64,000 nt of DNA from Desulfovibrionales bacterium (GTDB taxonomy: Bacteria > Desulfobacterota > Desulfovibrionia > Desulfovibrionales > Desulfovibrionaceae). The stretch covers positions 1 through 64,000 of the forward strand of contig JASGMV010000002.1 in the NCBI GenBank assembly GCA_030156255.1. Reading direction: 5' to 3'. Positions 25,696-34,807 of the stretch are shown here, in pieces (within the stretch, counting starts at the first letter, position 1; every line of letters starts with the position of its first letter). A program made the position numbers and the translations under genes. The notes under the pieces are model-generated. The model saw only the letters and a list, made by a program, of their open reading frames with translations, had not been told where the DNA came from and searched no databases.

Positions 25696-26256
25696 ATGAG
25701 CAACCACCTGGATTACGAAATCAACAAGGAACTCGGTGAGTGCTACTTGTTCATGGGCGACTTGGAGAAGGCCGAAGAGTATTACAGCAAGGCGGCCGTC
25801 TCCAACGGCGTGCATCCCGACCCGTACATGGGCCTGGCGACCATCGCCGTGCACAAAGGAGAGCTGGAGAAAGCCATGGGGCTCTACGAGAAGGCGTTCT
25901 CCATCGAGCCGACCGACCGCTCTCTGGCCGGCATGGGGCTCATCGAGTCGGAGCGGGGCGAGCAGATCAAGGCTTTCGAACACTACCAGGCCGCTCTCGA
26001 CAAAAATCCCGAGAACATGGTCGCGCTTTTCGGCATGGTTCAAATCGGGCACCAGACCTCGAATCTCGACGCGGTGGTTCCCCGGCTCGAAGCGTGCCTG
26101 CAGGCCGATCCGCTGAAGCAGGACGTCCGCTACTCGCTGGCTGGCTGTCTCTTCTGTCTGGATCGCAAGGACGAAGCGCGCGAGCACCTGGGGCTCATCC
26201 TGGAGCAGGCGCCCGACAACGAGCGCGCCCAGGAGCTTCTGGACCAGATCGGATAG
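25696..26256 (+). CDS. tetratricopeptide repeat protein
   Basis: This 186-residue protein consists of about five TPR units with no signal peptide or membrane segment, so it is probably a cytoplasmic scaffold. Repeats begin NKELGECYLFMGDLEKAEEYYSKAA, then PDPYMGLATIAVHKGELEKAMGLYEKAF, and continue to the C-terminus (SLAGCLFCLDRKDEAREHLGLIL). The partner is unknown. The start ATG has GGAGG 5 bp upstream. It is divergent from the flagellar operon and first in a long plus-strand gene train; the next gene starts 164 bp later. Confidence 0.88.
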   Translation: MSNHLDYEINKELGECYLFMGDLEKAEEYYSKAAVSNGVHPDPYMGLATIAVHKGELEKAMGLYEKAFSIEPTDRSLAGMGLIESERGEQIKAFEHYQAALDKNPENMVALFGMVQIGHQTSNLDAVVPRLEACLQADPLKQDVRYSLAGCLFCLDRKDEAREHLGLILEQAPDNERAQELLDQIG

Positions 26257-26420
26257 ATTTCCAATTCTCCCCTCCCATCGGTCTTTCGCCCCGTTCGCGG
26301 CGGTCGCGGGCGGGGCGGAAGTCCTCTCTTTGGCCGCCGGGAGGGACGCGCGGAAGAGTCCGGGCTTCTTCTTGCCAACCGATGGCAAATTGGGCATTCT
26401 TCGCCCAAAAAGGAGCCTTT

Positions 26421-27017
26421 ATGGATTTCTTGCCCATCAAGCGAGCCATCGTCAGCGTCACGGACAAATCCGGCGTTGTCGAATTGGCGTCGTTTCTTGT
26501 TGATCAAGGCGCGCAGATCGTCTCCACCGGCGGCACCATGCGCGCTCTGTCCGACGCCGGAGTGCCGGTGACGCCTGTGAGCGACGTCACCAAATTCCCC
26601 GAGATTCTGGGCGGCCGGGTCAAGACCCTGCACCCCGCCATTCACGCCGGCGTGCTCGCCGACAAGGACAATCCCGACCATCTTGCGACGCTGGCCGAGC
26701 ACGGCCTCGAACCTTTCGACCTCGTGCTGGTCAATCTCTACGACTTCGCCTCGGCCAAGGCCAAGGGCCTGGACCTGCGCGGACTGATCGAACAGATCGA
26801 CATCGGCGGGCCCACCTTGCTGCGCGCTTCGGCCAAGAATCTGCACAGCGTCGCCGTGGTTCCCGATCCGGCCGAGTATGACAGGCTTCGCCAGGAGATG
26901 CAGGCCAACGGCGGCAAGGTCGGGTTGGAGTTTCGGCTGGAAATGGCGGCCAAGACGTTCGACCTGGTCAGCCGCTACGACCGCATGATTTCCGACACAC
27001 TGGCTTCGGCCCTGTAA
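26421..27017 (+). CDS. purH: stand-alone IMP cyclohydrolase (PurH N-terminal domain)
   Basis: This 198-residue protein corresponds only to the IMP cyclohydrolase (MGS-like) half of PurH, which closes FAICAR to IMP in the last step of purine synthesis. The start AIVSVTDKSGVVELASFL, the phosphate-binding STGGTMRAL loop, GGRVKTLHPAIHAG and DIGGPTLLRASAKN are typical. The C-terminal AICAR formyltransferase domain of the usual bifunctional PurH (about 520 residues) is absent: a stop follows at once and the next gene is hflX. Formylation must be done by a separate enzyme elsewhere. The start has an AAAGGAG site. Confidence 0.9.
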   Translation: MDFLPIKRAIVSVTDKSGVVELASFLVDQGAQIVSTGGTMRALSDAGVPVTPVSDVTKFPEILGGRVKTLHPAIHAGVLADKDNPDHLATLAEHGLEPFDLVLVNLYDFASAKAKGLDLRGLIEQIDIGGPTLLRASAKNLHSVAVVPDPAEYDRLRQEMQANGGKVGLEFRLEMAAKTFDLVSRYDRMISDTLASAL

Positions 27018-27030
27018 CGGGAGCGTCGAC

Positions 27031-28713
27031 ATAGCCCAAAAAGCCCGCGGCAACACCCAGGGGCTCAAGCCCAGCCAGCTCAAGCGCCTTTCGAAACTGG
27101 CCCTGCGCAGTTATCCGTCCATCGGCGGCCTCAGCCTGGACCAGGCGAGAGAACTCGCCTCCATCAGCCGGGAAATCGGCCGGCAGGTGGGGTTGCTCAT
27201 CGACCGTTCCGGCAAGGCGGCCATGATTCTGGTGGGAGATCCGTCATCCATCTTCATTCCGGAGCTGCCTCGCTCCCGCCTGGGCTCCGCCCGGCTGCGG
27301 GGCTTGAGGCTTTTGCACACGCACCTCCAGGGCGAGAAACTCACCCCGGAGGACCTCATGGACATGGTTTTCCTGCGGCTGGACTGCATCCAGGCGCTGG
27401 ATGCGCAGTCCGACGGCAAGCCGGGCGGCGTCCAGTTGGCCCACGTCCTGCCGCCCAACCCCGAAGGGCGGACCACCGAGGTTTTTCCCCCGGCCAGAGT
27501 CGAGACTTTCAGGGTGGACCTGACGGCCCTGGTGGAAGGCCTCGAAGAGGAGATGGCCCGGGAGGGCGGAAAGCTCCCTGCGGACGGCGACCGCGAACGG
27601 GCCGTTCTGGTGAGCGTGGGCGCAAAGCCCCATTCCCTGCAGGAGCGCTCCCTGGACGAACTGTCCGCGCTGGCCGAAACGGCGGGGCTCGCTCCGTCCG
27701 GCCGCGTCACCCAGCGTGTGCAATCGGTGAATCCCAAGACCATCCTGGGCCGGGGCAAGCTGGCCGAACTCGAGGTGCTGGCGCTCCAGGCGGGCGCCCA
27801 GGTGATCCTTTTCGACCAGGAGCTGTCTCCGGCCCAGATGCGCAATCTGGCCGACATCACGGAGCGCAAGATTTTGGACCGCACCCAGCTCATTCTGGAC
27901 ATTTTCGCCCAGCGGGCCACCAGCCGGACCGGCAAGCTGCAGGTGGAAATGGCCCAACTGGAGTACGCTCTGCCCCGGCTGGTGGGGAAGAGCCGGGCGC
28001 TGTCCCGGCTGGCCGGCGGCATCGGAGGCCGCGGTCCCGGCGAAACCAAGCTCGAAGTGGACCGCCGCCGCGTCCAGGAGCGCATCACCCGGCTGAAAAA
28101 GGATCTGTCCAAGGTCAGGGAGCGGCGGGACCGGTCGCGGCAAAGCCGCGCCAAGGCCAACGTGCCCATCGTCTCCCTGGTGGGCTACACCAACGCCGGC
28201 AAGTCCACGCTGCTCAACGCGCTCACCAAATCCGAGGTCGCGGCCGAGGACAAGTTGTTCGCCACGTTGGACCCGGTCTCGCGGCGCATCCGCTTTCCGC
28301 AGGAGCGGGAGGTGGTCTTCACCGACACGGTGGGGTTCATCCGCCAGTTGCCGGCCGAACTCAAGGAGGCCTTCCAGGCGACGTTGGAGGAGCTGGACGC
28401 GGCCGACGTGCTGATCCACGTGGCCGACGCATCGCATCCTGAAGTGGAGGAGCAGATTCGGGCGGTGCAGGCCATTCTCGAAGACATGTCCTTGACCGAC
28501 CGCCCCATTCTGCTGGCCTTGAACAAGTGGGACCGGCTGGACGACGAGGGCCGCTCCCGGATGCGTAACGCCTACCCCTACGCCTTACCGATTTCGGCGG
28601 CCGGCAAGGAAGGGCTGGCGTTGCTGGTGGATCGCGTTCTGGCCAGGCTCGGCGGGGAGGCCGCCGCGCCTAGGAGTCGGCGGGGCCTTGATTCCGGTCG
28701 ACTGACTGTGTAA
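27031..28713 (+). CDS. hflX: ribosome-associated GTPase HflX, apparent ATA start
   Basis: This about 560-residue GTPase of the HflX family binds and splits stalled ribosomes. The HflX-specific N-terminal domain is followed by a glycine-rich segment (GGIGGRGPGETKLEVDRRR) and a G domain: G1 GYTNAGKST near residue 385, G3 DTVGF, G4 NKWD. The first ATG/GTG/TTG in frame is GTG 27187, yet homologous sequence (ARGNTQGLKPSQLKRL through ISREIGRQVG) begins about 50 codons earlier and the frame opens only after TGA 26986. No ATG, GTG or TTG exists in between. An ATA at 27031, 7 bp after GGGAG and 13 bp after the purH stop, is the likely start unless the base is a sequencing error. Confidence 0.85.
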   Translation: MAQKARGNTQGLKPSQLKRLSKLALRSYPSIGGLSLDQARELASISREIGRQVGLLIDRSGKAAMILVGDPSSIFIPELPRSRLGSARLRGLRLLHTHLQGEKLTPEDLMDMVFLRLDCIQALDAQSDGKPGGVQLAHVLPPNPEGRTTEVFPPARVETFRVDLTALVEGLEEEMAREGGKLPADGDRERAVLVSVGAKPHSLQERSLDELSALAETAGLAPSGRVTQRVQSVNPKTILGRGKLAELEVLALQAGAQVILFDQELSPAQMRNLADITERKILDRTQLILDIFAQRATSRTGKLQVEMAQLEYALPRLVGKSRALSRLAGGIGGRGPGETKLEVDRRRVQERITRLKKDLSKVRERRDRSRQSRAKANVPIVSLVGYTNAGKSTLLNALTKSEVAAEDKLFATLDPVSRRIRFPQEREVVFTDTVGFIRQLPAELKEAFQATLEELDAADVLIHVADASHPEVEEQIRAVQAILEDMSLTDRPILLALNKWDRLDDEGRSRMRNAYPYALPISAAGKEGLALLVDRVLARLGGEAAAPRSRRGLDSGRLTV

Positions 28714-28774
28714 ATAATTTCATCAAAAATTGTTGCCGAGGCCCCTCCGCCGGATATTAAGCCCTGCGAGCGTC

Positions 28775-30166
28775 ATGTCCCACATTCTCACCGTTGCGCA
28801 GCTCACTCGCGCAGTCAAAGAGGTCCTGGAGGCCGGCTTCCCCTTTGTGTGGGTCCGGGGACAGATCGCCAATCTGTCCAAGCCGTCGTCGGGCCATATT
28901 TATTTCAGTCTGGTGGATGAGAAGGCTTCTTTGCCCGTGGTCTGGTTCAAGAGCAGCCAGCCGCTCGAAAAAGACGGCGAGAGGGTCAACCCGGCCACCG
29001 GCGAGGTGGAGCCGGGCGGCGCGCCGCAGCTCGAAGAAGGGCTCGACGTGTTGGCTGGCGGACGGATCAACGTTTACGAACCTCGCGGCGTCTATCAATT
29101 GGTCGCCGAAGTGGTCGAGCCCGAGGGCGTGGGCGGCGCGCATCTGGCTTTCGAAGCGCTCAAGCGCAAGCTCGCGGCGGAGGGTCTGTTTTCCGAAGAC
29201 CGCAAGATGGTTTTGCCGTCCAATCCCCGCCGGGTGGCCGTGGTCACGGCGCCGGCCGGGGCCGCGATTCAGGACTTCCTGAGGGTCGGGGAGCGCCGCG
29301 GCCTCGGGGGCGAAGTCCGGATTTACCCGGCCGTGGTTCAGGGGAAATCGGCGCCGGGGGCCATCTCCAGGGCGCTTGCGCGCGTCGGAAACGACGGTTG
29401 GGCCGAGGTCGCGGCGTTGATTCGCGGCGGCGGCTCCGCCGAGGACCTCGGCGCCTTCAATACCGAGGAGGTCGCTCGGGCCGTGGCGAACTGCCCGGTC
29501 CCGGTGGTTTCGGGCGTGGGCCACGAAATCGACACGAGCCTGGCCGACCTTGCCGCGGATCAGCGCGCGGCCACGCCGACCCACGCCGCGCAGATCATTT
29601 GGGAGGACCAAACCAAGCTGCGCCAGGACGTGGACGGCCGGGAGATGGATTTGCGCAGGGCGTACCTCAACCTGCTGGAGTCCCGCAGCGGGCGGGTGGA
29701 GCATCTGCGCCGCGGTTTGCGATGGCTGTCGCCTGGCGCCCGCCTGTCCCGGCTGGCGTCGGATTTCTCCGGCCTGGGCCGCAGGCTCGACGCCTCCTGG
29801 GAGCGATTTTTGCGCACCAGAGGCGAGGCGTCGGCCGCTCTTGGAGCGCGGTTGTCCCAGGCCTACGGCCTGCGGCGGATCGATTTTCTTGCGAGAAGGC
29901 TGGATGTCTTGTCGCATCGTCTGGACCGGGCGAAGGGCGTGGCGCTGGATCGCCGCGCCGAACGGTTGGCCGGCCTGGCTCGGACGTTGGACGGCTTTGA
30001 TCCCGAACGACCTCTGCGCAAGGGCTTCTGCCTGGTGGAGGTGGAGGGCCGGGAGGGCTACCTGCGCGAGGCGCGGGACGTCGCTCCCGGCGAGTTGCTG
30101 CGCATCCGGCCGGCGAGGGGCGAAATTCTCGCCCGGGCCGAGCAGGTGCGCGAGGAGGCGGACTAA
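28775..30166 (+). CDS. xseA: exodeoxyribonuclease VII large subunit
   Basis: This 463-residue catalytic subunit degrades single-stranded DNA from both ends when bound by several XseB subunits. The N-terminal OB fold contains FPFVWVRGQIANLSKPSSGHIYFSL; the catalytic domain has VAVVTAPAGAAIQDFL, LIRGGGSAEDL, and GVGHEIDTSLADLAADQRAATPTHAA; a long coiled-coil arm follows. The ATG at 28775 fits the family N-terminus, although its Shine-Dalgarno (GCGAG) is weak. xseB follows after one intervening gene. Confidence 0.95.
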   Translation: MSHILTVAQLTRAVKEVLEAGFPFVWVRGQIANLSKPSSGHIYFSLVDEKASLPVVWFKSSQPLEKDGERVNPATGEVEPGGAPQLEEGLDVLAGGRINVYEPRGVYQLVAEVVEPEGVGGAHLAFEALKRKLAAEGLFSEDRKMVLPSNPRRVAVVTAPAGAAIQDFLRVGERRGLGGEVRIYPAVVQGKSAPGAISRALARVGNDGWAEVAALIRGGGSAEDLGAFNTEEVARAVANCPVPVVSGVGHEIDTSLADLAADQRAATPTHAAQIIWEDQTKLRQDVDGREMDLRRAYLNLLESRSGRVEHLRRGLRWLSPGARLSRLASDFSGLGRRLDASWERFLRTRGEASAALGARLSQAYGLRRIDFLARRLDVLSHRLDRAKGVALDRRAERLAGLARTLDGFDPERPLRKGFCLVEVEGREGYLREARDVAPGELLRIRPARGEILARAEQVREEAD

Positions 30167-30168
30167 AA

Positions 30169-31101
30169 GTGAATGTGCGTTGGAGCGCGCGGCTGGTTGC
30201 AGCGGCCGTGCTCGCCTGCCTGCTGTTGGCGGCGCCTGCGTCTTCCCGGGCCGCCAAGGCCGTTGTCGCCAGGGGCGCCGGGACCATCCGGTTGGCGTGC
30301 CCCTCCCAGGCGATCGCCGGGGAGCCTTTCATGGTGCGGTTGACGTCGTCCTGGCCCCTTGAACGGGTTCATGTGCTGTGGTTGGGGCGGGATATCGACC
30401 TGTCGGTGAGCCAATGGAACGACTACGACGTCGCCTTGGCCTTGCTCGGTTCGGACGTCAAGACGGTCAAACCGGGGACCTATGATTTGGTCGTCAAGGC
30501 GGACGTGAACCGGCAACCCCGCACGTTTCGCCGCAAGATGGAGATACGGGCGCGGAAAAGTCCGGTGCAAAGCCTTTCCGTGGACCCTCGCATGGTCACT
30601 CCTCCTTCGGAGGAATTGGAGCGCATCCGCCGGGAAAGCCAGGAAATAGGGGAAGCCTTGTCCATTTACACGCCCCAAAGGCGTTGGTCGGCTCCACTGT
30701 TCCAACCGGTGGACGGAAGGGTGTCCAGCGTCTATGGTGTGCAGCGGGTGTTCAACGGAGAACCTCGCAACCGCCATCGGGGTCTGGACTTGGCGGCGCC
30801 CGAGGGGACGGATGTCCACGCCGCGGCCGATGGAGAAGTCGTGCTGGTGGGACATCACTATTTCGCGGGCGGCAGCATCTACGTGGACCACGGCCAAGGC
30901 GTGTTCACGTTGTATTTTCATTTGAGCAAGATTCTCGTGAAAAAGGGCGATCAGGTGAAACGCGGGGAAGTGATCGGGAAAGTCGGGGCGACCGGCCGGG
31001 TCACGGGGCCGCATCTGCACTTGAGCGTGTACGTCCCCGGCGGGCTGGCGGACCCGGCGCCGCTACTGGAGAAAACCACGGATGATCTGCTAAGGAACTG
31101 A
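30169..31101 (+). CDS. secreted M23 family peptidase (LytM/DD-endopeptidase type)
   Basis: This 310-residue protein has a signal peptide (residues about 1-28, ending AAPASSRA) and a C-terminal M23 zinc peptidase domain. The zinc ligands are visible in NRHRGLDLAAPEGTDV (His, Asp) and in the HLHLSVY motif near residue 283. The preceding region (40-170) is a beta-rich family-specific part. It probably cleaves peptide crosslinks of peptidoglycan in the periplasm. It starts with GTG, 2 bp after the xseA stop and 8 bp after GAGGAGG, so it is embedded in the exonuclease operon between xseA and xseB. Confidence 0.93.
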   Translation: MNVRWSARLVAAAVLACLLLAAPASSRAAKAVVARGAGTIRLACPSQAIAGEPFMVRLTSSWPLERVHVLWLGRDIDLSVSQWNDYDVALALLGSDVKTVKPGTYDLVVKADVNRQPRTFRRKMEIRARKSPVQSLSVDPRMVTPPSEELERIRRESQEIGEALSIYTPQRRWSAPLFQPVDGRVSSVYGVQRVFNGEPRNRHRGLDLAAPEGTDVHAAADGEVVLVGHHYFAGGSIYVDHGQGVFTLYFHLSKILVKKGDQVKRGEVIGKVGATGRVTGPHLHLSVYVPGGLADPAPLLEKTTDDLLRN

Positions 31102-31103
31102 GC

Positions 31104-31340
31104 ATGGATCACGGGGACAAAAGTTTCGAAGAGCGTTTGGCTCGGCTGGCCGACATCGTACAGCGTCTGGAAACGGACGACGCGACGCTGGAGGAAGGCG
31201 TCGCGCTGTACCGGGAAGGCTCGGCGCTGGTCAAGTCATGCCTCGAGGAGTTGGAGGCCGCCCGGCGCGAGGTGCGCATGGTGGAGGACGATCTCCCCGG
31301 GGCTGAACCCTCCGTTGACAATAAGGAACAATCGAAATGA
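31104..31340 (+). CDS. xseB: exodeoxyribonuclease VII small subunit
   Basis: This 78-residue helical protein binds XseA and is needed for activity. The conserved core FEERLARLADIVQRLETDDATLEEGVALYREGSALVKSC is complete; the C-terminal tail is short and acidic. It begins 2 bp after the M23 gene and its stop overlaps the ispA start (ATGA). Confidence 0.95.
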   Translation: MDHGDKSFEERLARLADIVQRLETDDATLEEGVALYREGSALVKSCLEELEAARREVRMVEDDLPGAEPSVDNKEQSK

Positions 31341-32218
31341 CCATCAAGGAAGAGGTTGTAGTAAGGGCCCAGGCCGTTCACGCCTATCTTGAGCAATGTC
31401 TGCGCGGCCGCAATATACCTGGGCGGCTTTTGGAGTCCATGGAGTACAGCTTGCTGGCCGGAGGCAAACGGCTGCGTCCTGTTCTCTTGTTGAACTGGGC
31501 GGAACTGTTCGGCCTGCAGGCGGAGCTGGCCACGCCCTTCGCGGCCGGCCTGGAGTGCATCCATACCTATTCGCTGATCCATGACGATCTGCCGGCCATG
31601 GACGACGACGACCTGCGGCGGGGGCGTCCGTCCAACCACAAGGCCTTTGACGAGGCCACGGCCATTTTGGCCGGGGACGGCCTGCTCACGGAAGCCTTTA
31701 CCCTCATGTTTTCTTCACCCTTGCCCGCCGAGCGGGTTCTCAAGGCGGCCGCCTGCGCGGCCGAAGCCGCCGGCGGCTCGGGGATGGTCGGCGGCCAGAT
31801 GCTGGACATGCTCTACACCGGCAAAGGCGGAGCGAGCCTGGAGGAGTTGCGGCGGATGCACTCCATGAAAACCGGAGCGCTCATCAAGGGGGCCTGCACC
31901 GCGGGCGCCATCCTGGCCGGCGCCTCGGAGGAGGACGTGTCCCGGGCCGAGCATTACGGTCGGTCCGTCGGCGTGGCGTTCCAGATCGTGGACGACATCC
32001 TGGACGTGATCGGCGACGAGGCGGAACTCGGCAAGCCCGTGGGCAGCGACGAGGAAATGGGCAAGTCCACCTATCCGAGCCTCGTCGGCCTGGACGAGAG
32101 CAAACGCCTGGCCGAAGAGTACGCTGCGGAGGCGCGGCACTGCCTGGAGTGTTATAATGGCCCGCAGGCGGAATTCCTGAAAAAACTGGCGGACTATATC
32201 GTCCACCGGATCAACTGA
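31337..32218 (+). CDS. ispA: short-chain polyprenyl diphosphate synthase
   Basis: This 293-residue enzyme condenses IPP with allylic diphosphates to give farnesyl or geranylgeranyl diphosphate. The first Asp-rich motif is HDDLPAMDDDD (DDxxxxD form, typical of bacterial FPP synthases), and the second is VDDILDVIGD. KRLRPVLLL near residue 45 is the IPP-binding region, and MKTGALI lies near residue 175. Its start overlaps xseB by 4 bp and dxs follows, placing precursor supply and chain assembly together, the common xseB-ispA-dxs arrangement of proteobacteria. Confidence 0.95.
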   Translation: MTIKEEVVVRAQAVHAYLEQCLRGRNIPGRLLESMEYSLLAGGKRLRPVLLLNWAELFGLQAELATPFAAGLECIHTYSLIHDDLPAMDDDDLRRGRPSNHKAFDEATAILAGDGLLTEAFTLMFSSPLPAERVLKAAACAAEAAGGSGMVGGQMLDMLYTGKGGASLEELRRMHSMKTGALIKGACTAGAILAGASEEDVSRAEHYGRSVGVAFQIVDDILDVIGDEAELGKPVGSDEEMGKSTYPSLVGLDESKRLAEEYAAEARHCLECYNGPQAEFLKKLADYIVHRIN

Positions 32219-32259
32219 TAGACGGGCAGGCGCCAGTCCGTCTCCACTGGGACAATAAG

Positions 32260-34191
32260 ATGAGCGACAAGGAAAAAAGTCAGTTCTCGCACATTGACGG
32301 TGAACTGCTCGATAAGATTTGCAATCCTTACGACGTCTCCAGGTTTTCCTTGGAGGAAATGACGCAATTGGCCGGGGAGCTGCGCTGCCGGATCATCGAG
32401 ACGGTCTCGAAGAACGGCGGGCATTTGGCCCCCAACCTGGGAACCGTCGAGCTGACGTTGGCTCTTCTGCACTGCTTCGACCCCGCACATGATCGCATCG
32501 TATGGGACGTCGGGCACCAGGCCTACTCTTACAAAATCCTCACCGGTCGGAGGGAGCGGTTTCATACGTTGCGCAAATTCGACGGCGTGAGCGGTTTTCC
32601 GCGCCGTTCGGAGAGCAGTTACGACCATTTTGGTGTGGGGCACTCCTCCACTTCCATCTCCGCCGCACTGGGCATGGCCGTGGCCAGGGATTTGGCCGGA
32701 GGAGACAACAACGTGGTGGCCGTCATCGGGGACGGCTCCATGACCGCGGGGCAGGCCTACGAGGGCCTCAACCAGGCGGGAGGCATGGGCCGCAAGATGG
32801 TGGTGGTGCTCAACGACAACGAGATGTCCATCTCCAAGAACGTGGGCGCGCTTTCGAGCTTTCTTTCCCGCAAGCTGTCCAATCCGTCTCTGACCCGCTT
32901 CAAAAAGGAAACCGAGTCGCTGCTCAAGCAGATACCGCTTATCGGCGGGGACCTGGCTCGCTACGCAAGGCGCAGCGAGGAGAGCTTCAAAAGTTTCTTT
33001 ACGCCGGGCATGCTGTTCGAGGCCTTCCGGTTTACCTATTTGGGACCCATCGACGGCCACAATCTGGAAGATCTCACCGACGTCTTCGAACAGGTCAAGC
33101 AGCTGGACACGCCGGTGCTCGTCCACGTGCTGACCAAAAAGGGCAAGGGGTACGAACCGGCCGAGACCAATCCGACCTATTTTCACGGGGTTGGCTCCTT
33201 CATCCCGGAGACCGGCCGCGCCCAGAAGATCAAGGATCGCAATCTGCCGTCCTACACCGAGGTCTTCGGGGAGGCGCTATGCCGGTTCGCGCAAAAGGAC
33301 AAATCCATCGTCGCCATCACCGCGGCCATGCCGGAGGGCACGGGCACGGACTGTTTCCGGGAGACGTATCCCGAGCGTTTCGTGGACGTGGGCATCTGCG
33401 AGCAGCACGCCGTGACCTTCGCCGCCGGGGTGGCCAGCCAGGGCTTCAAGCCTGCGGTTGCTATCTATTCAACGTTTTTGCAGCGCTCCTACGATCAGGT
33501 TGTGCACGACGTCTGCCTGCAGAATTTGAACGTCAAGTTCTTCCTGGACCGCGGCGGGTTGGTGGGCGAAGACGGCGCTACGCACCACGGCGTCTTCGAC
33601 CTGGCGTTTTTGCGGCATATTCCCCACATGGCGCTCATGGCCCCCAAGGACGAAGCCGAACTGGTTCGGATGATGCGCACCGCCTTTGAGCACGAAGGTC
33701 CGGCGGCTGTCCGCTACCCCCGCGGGGTGGGCGTTGGGGCGGAGGTCGATTACGATGCGGAGCCGATCGAGCTCGGCAAGGCCGAACTGCTTCGCGATGG
33801 GTCGGACGTTTGCATTCTCGCTTTGGGCAGCCGCGTGTATCCCGCCTTGGAGGGCGCCGAGGAGTTGGAGACTGAAGGCGTGTCCGCAGCCGTGCTGAAC
33901 ACCCGGTTCGTCAAGCCACTGCCCAAGCAGGATATTCTGGACTTGGTGTCCCGCCACCGCTTCGTGCTGACGGTGGAGGAGGGGTGCCTGCCCGGAGGTT
34001 TCGGCTCGGCCGTGGTGGAGTTCTTGTCCGACGAAGGGATGCTCGACGGCCGGAAGGTCCATCGGCTGGGAATCAAGGACGAGTTCGTGGAGCATGGCGC
34101 CCAGGGCGAATTGCGCGCCCGTGTCGGGATCGACAAGGCCGGCGTGAAACGCGCCGTACTGGAGTTGTTGGGGCGGCCCCAATCCAAATAG
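32260..34191 (+). CDS. dxs: 1-deoxy-D-xylulose-5-phosphate synthase
   Basis: This 643-residue thiamine-diphosphate enzyme condenses pyruvate and glyceraldehyde 3-phosphate, the first step of the MEP isoprenoid pathway. The ThDP motif GDGSMTAGQAYEGLNQAG, ending at Asn in VVVLNDNEMS, lies near residue 155-190. The transketolase-like pyrimidine domain has VDVGICEQHAVTFAAG near 375, and the C-terminal domain is complete. The start ATG is 42 bp after ispA with a weak ribosome site. A full active protein is expected. Confidence 0.96.
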   Translation: MSDKEKSQFSHIDGELLDKICNPYDVSRFSLEEMTQLAGELRCRIIETVSKNGGHLAPNLGTVELTLALLHCFDPAHDRIVWDVGHQAYSYKILTGRRERFHTLRKFDGVSGFPRRSESSYDHFGVGHSSTSISAALGMAVARDLAGGDNNVVAVIGDGSMTAGQAYEGLNQAGGMGRKMVVVLNDNEMSISKNVGALSSFLSRKLSNPSLTRFKKETESLLKQIPLIGGDLARYARRSEESFKSFFTPGMLFEAFRFTYLGPIDGHNLEDLTDVFEQVKQLDTPVLVHVLTKKGKGYEPAETNPTYFHGVGSFIPETGRAQKIKDRNLPSYTEVFGEALCRFAQKDKSIVAITAAMPEGTGTDCFRETYPERFVDVGICEQHAVTFAAGVASQGFKPAVAIYSTFLQRSYDQVVHDVCLQNLNVKFFLDRGGLVGEDGATHHGVFDLAFLRHIPHMALMAPKDEAELVRMMRTAFEHEGPAAVRYPRGVGVGAEVDYDAEPIELGKAELLRDGSDVCILALGSRVYPALEGAEELETEGVSAAVLNTRFVKPLPKQDILDLVSRHRFVLTVEEGCLPGGFGSAVVEFLSDEGMLDGRKVHRLGIKDEFVEHGAQGELRARVGIDKAGVKRAVLELLGRPQSK

Positions 34192-34206
34192 GTCCCTGGA
34201 GAATCC

Positions 34207-34716
34207 ATGATCGAATCTTCGTACCTGGCGGCCAAAGATTCCGTCGTCGCCAAGTTCCTTGAACTGCCGATCTTCAAGGGGGTCGAGGCGACCCGCATCC
34301 AACGCATTATCGGCCTGTGCAAGATTCGGCAGTATGATTCCGGCGAGGATATTATTGTCCAGGGCGCCAAGGACCATTGGATGTATATATTGATCTCCGG
34401 AGAGATCGTGGTCGAGAAGGACGGCGTGGAGCTTGGCGCGCTGCGGCGCTTCGGGGATGTATTCGGCGAGATGGGCGTCATTGACGGCTCGCCTCGCAGC
34501 GCCACGGTCCGGGCCAGGAGAAAGGCCATGTGCCTGGCCTTGGACTCTTCGAATCTCGATCGTCTGGACCAGGAGGATCGGATTTTTTTTCATGCGGTGA
34601 TCTTTCGCTCCCTGTCGGAAGACCTGGCCGAGCGCCTGCGCCGCATGAATGAAGAGAACGTCGATCTCATCAGGCGCCTTGAAAAGTATGCCGAGAAGTT
34701 CGGCCCGTTGAATTGA
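34207..34716 (+). CDS. cyclic nucleotide-binding domain protein
   Basis: This 169-residue protein consists mainly of a cNMP-binding beta barrel. The phosphate-binding cassette reads FGEMGVIDGSPRSATV, keeping the Glu and Arg that contact the cyclic phosphate and ribose. No DNA-binding helix-turn-helix follows: the C-terminal 50 residues are helical (ERLRRMNEENVDLIRRLEKY), so it is a signalling or scaffolding protein rather than a Crp-type regulator. It is the last gene of the train, 15 bp after dxs, and is followed by a terminator. cAMP is a plausible ligand because a cyclase gene lies at 57.5-61.5 kb; ligand identity is inferred. Confidence 0.87.
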   Translation: MIESSYLAAKDSVVAKFLELPIFKGVEATRIQRIIGLCKIRQYDSGEDIIVQGAKDHWMYILISGEIVVEKDGVELGALRRFGDVFGEMGVIDGSPRSATVRARRKAMCLALDSSNLDRLDQEDRIFFHAVIFRSLSEDLAERLRRMNEENVDLIRRLEKYAEKFGPLN

Positions 34717-34738
34717 CGGGATTGCGGCCAATGGAATA

Positions 34739-34760
34739 GCCGGCCGAGCCGGCCTTTTTT
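34739..34760 (+). terminator. intrinsic terminator of the TPR-dxs gene train
   Basis: GCCGGC (34739-34744), loop CGA, GCCGGC (34748-34753), followed by CTTTTTTG. The stem is short (6 bp) but all G/C and has a good T-run, 22 bp after the last gene. Confidence 0.7.
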
Positions 34761-34807
34761 GAGGCCGCTGCGGGCTCGGCGCTTTCCGATGTTTTATTTT
34801 TCGGCGA

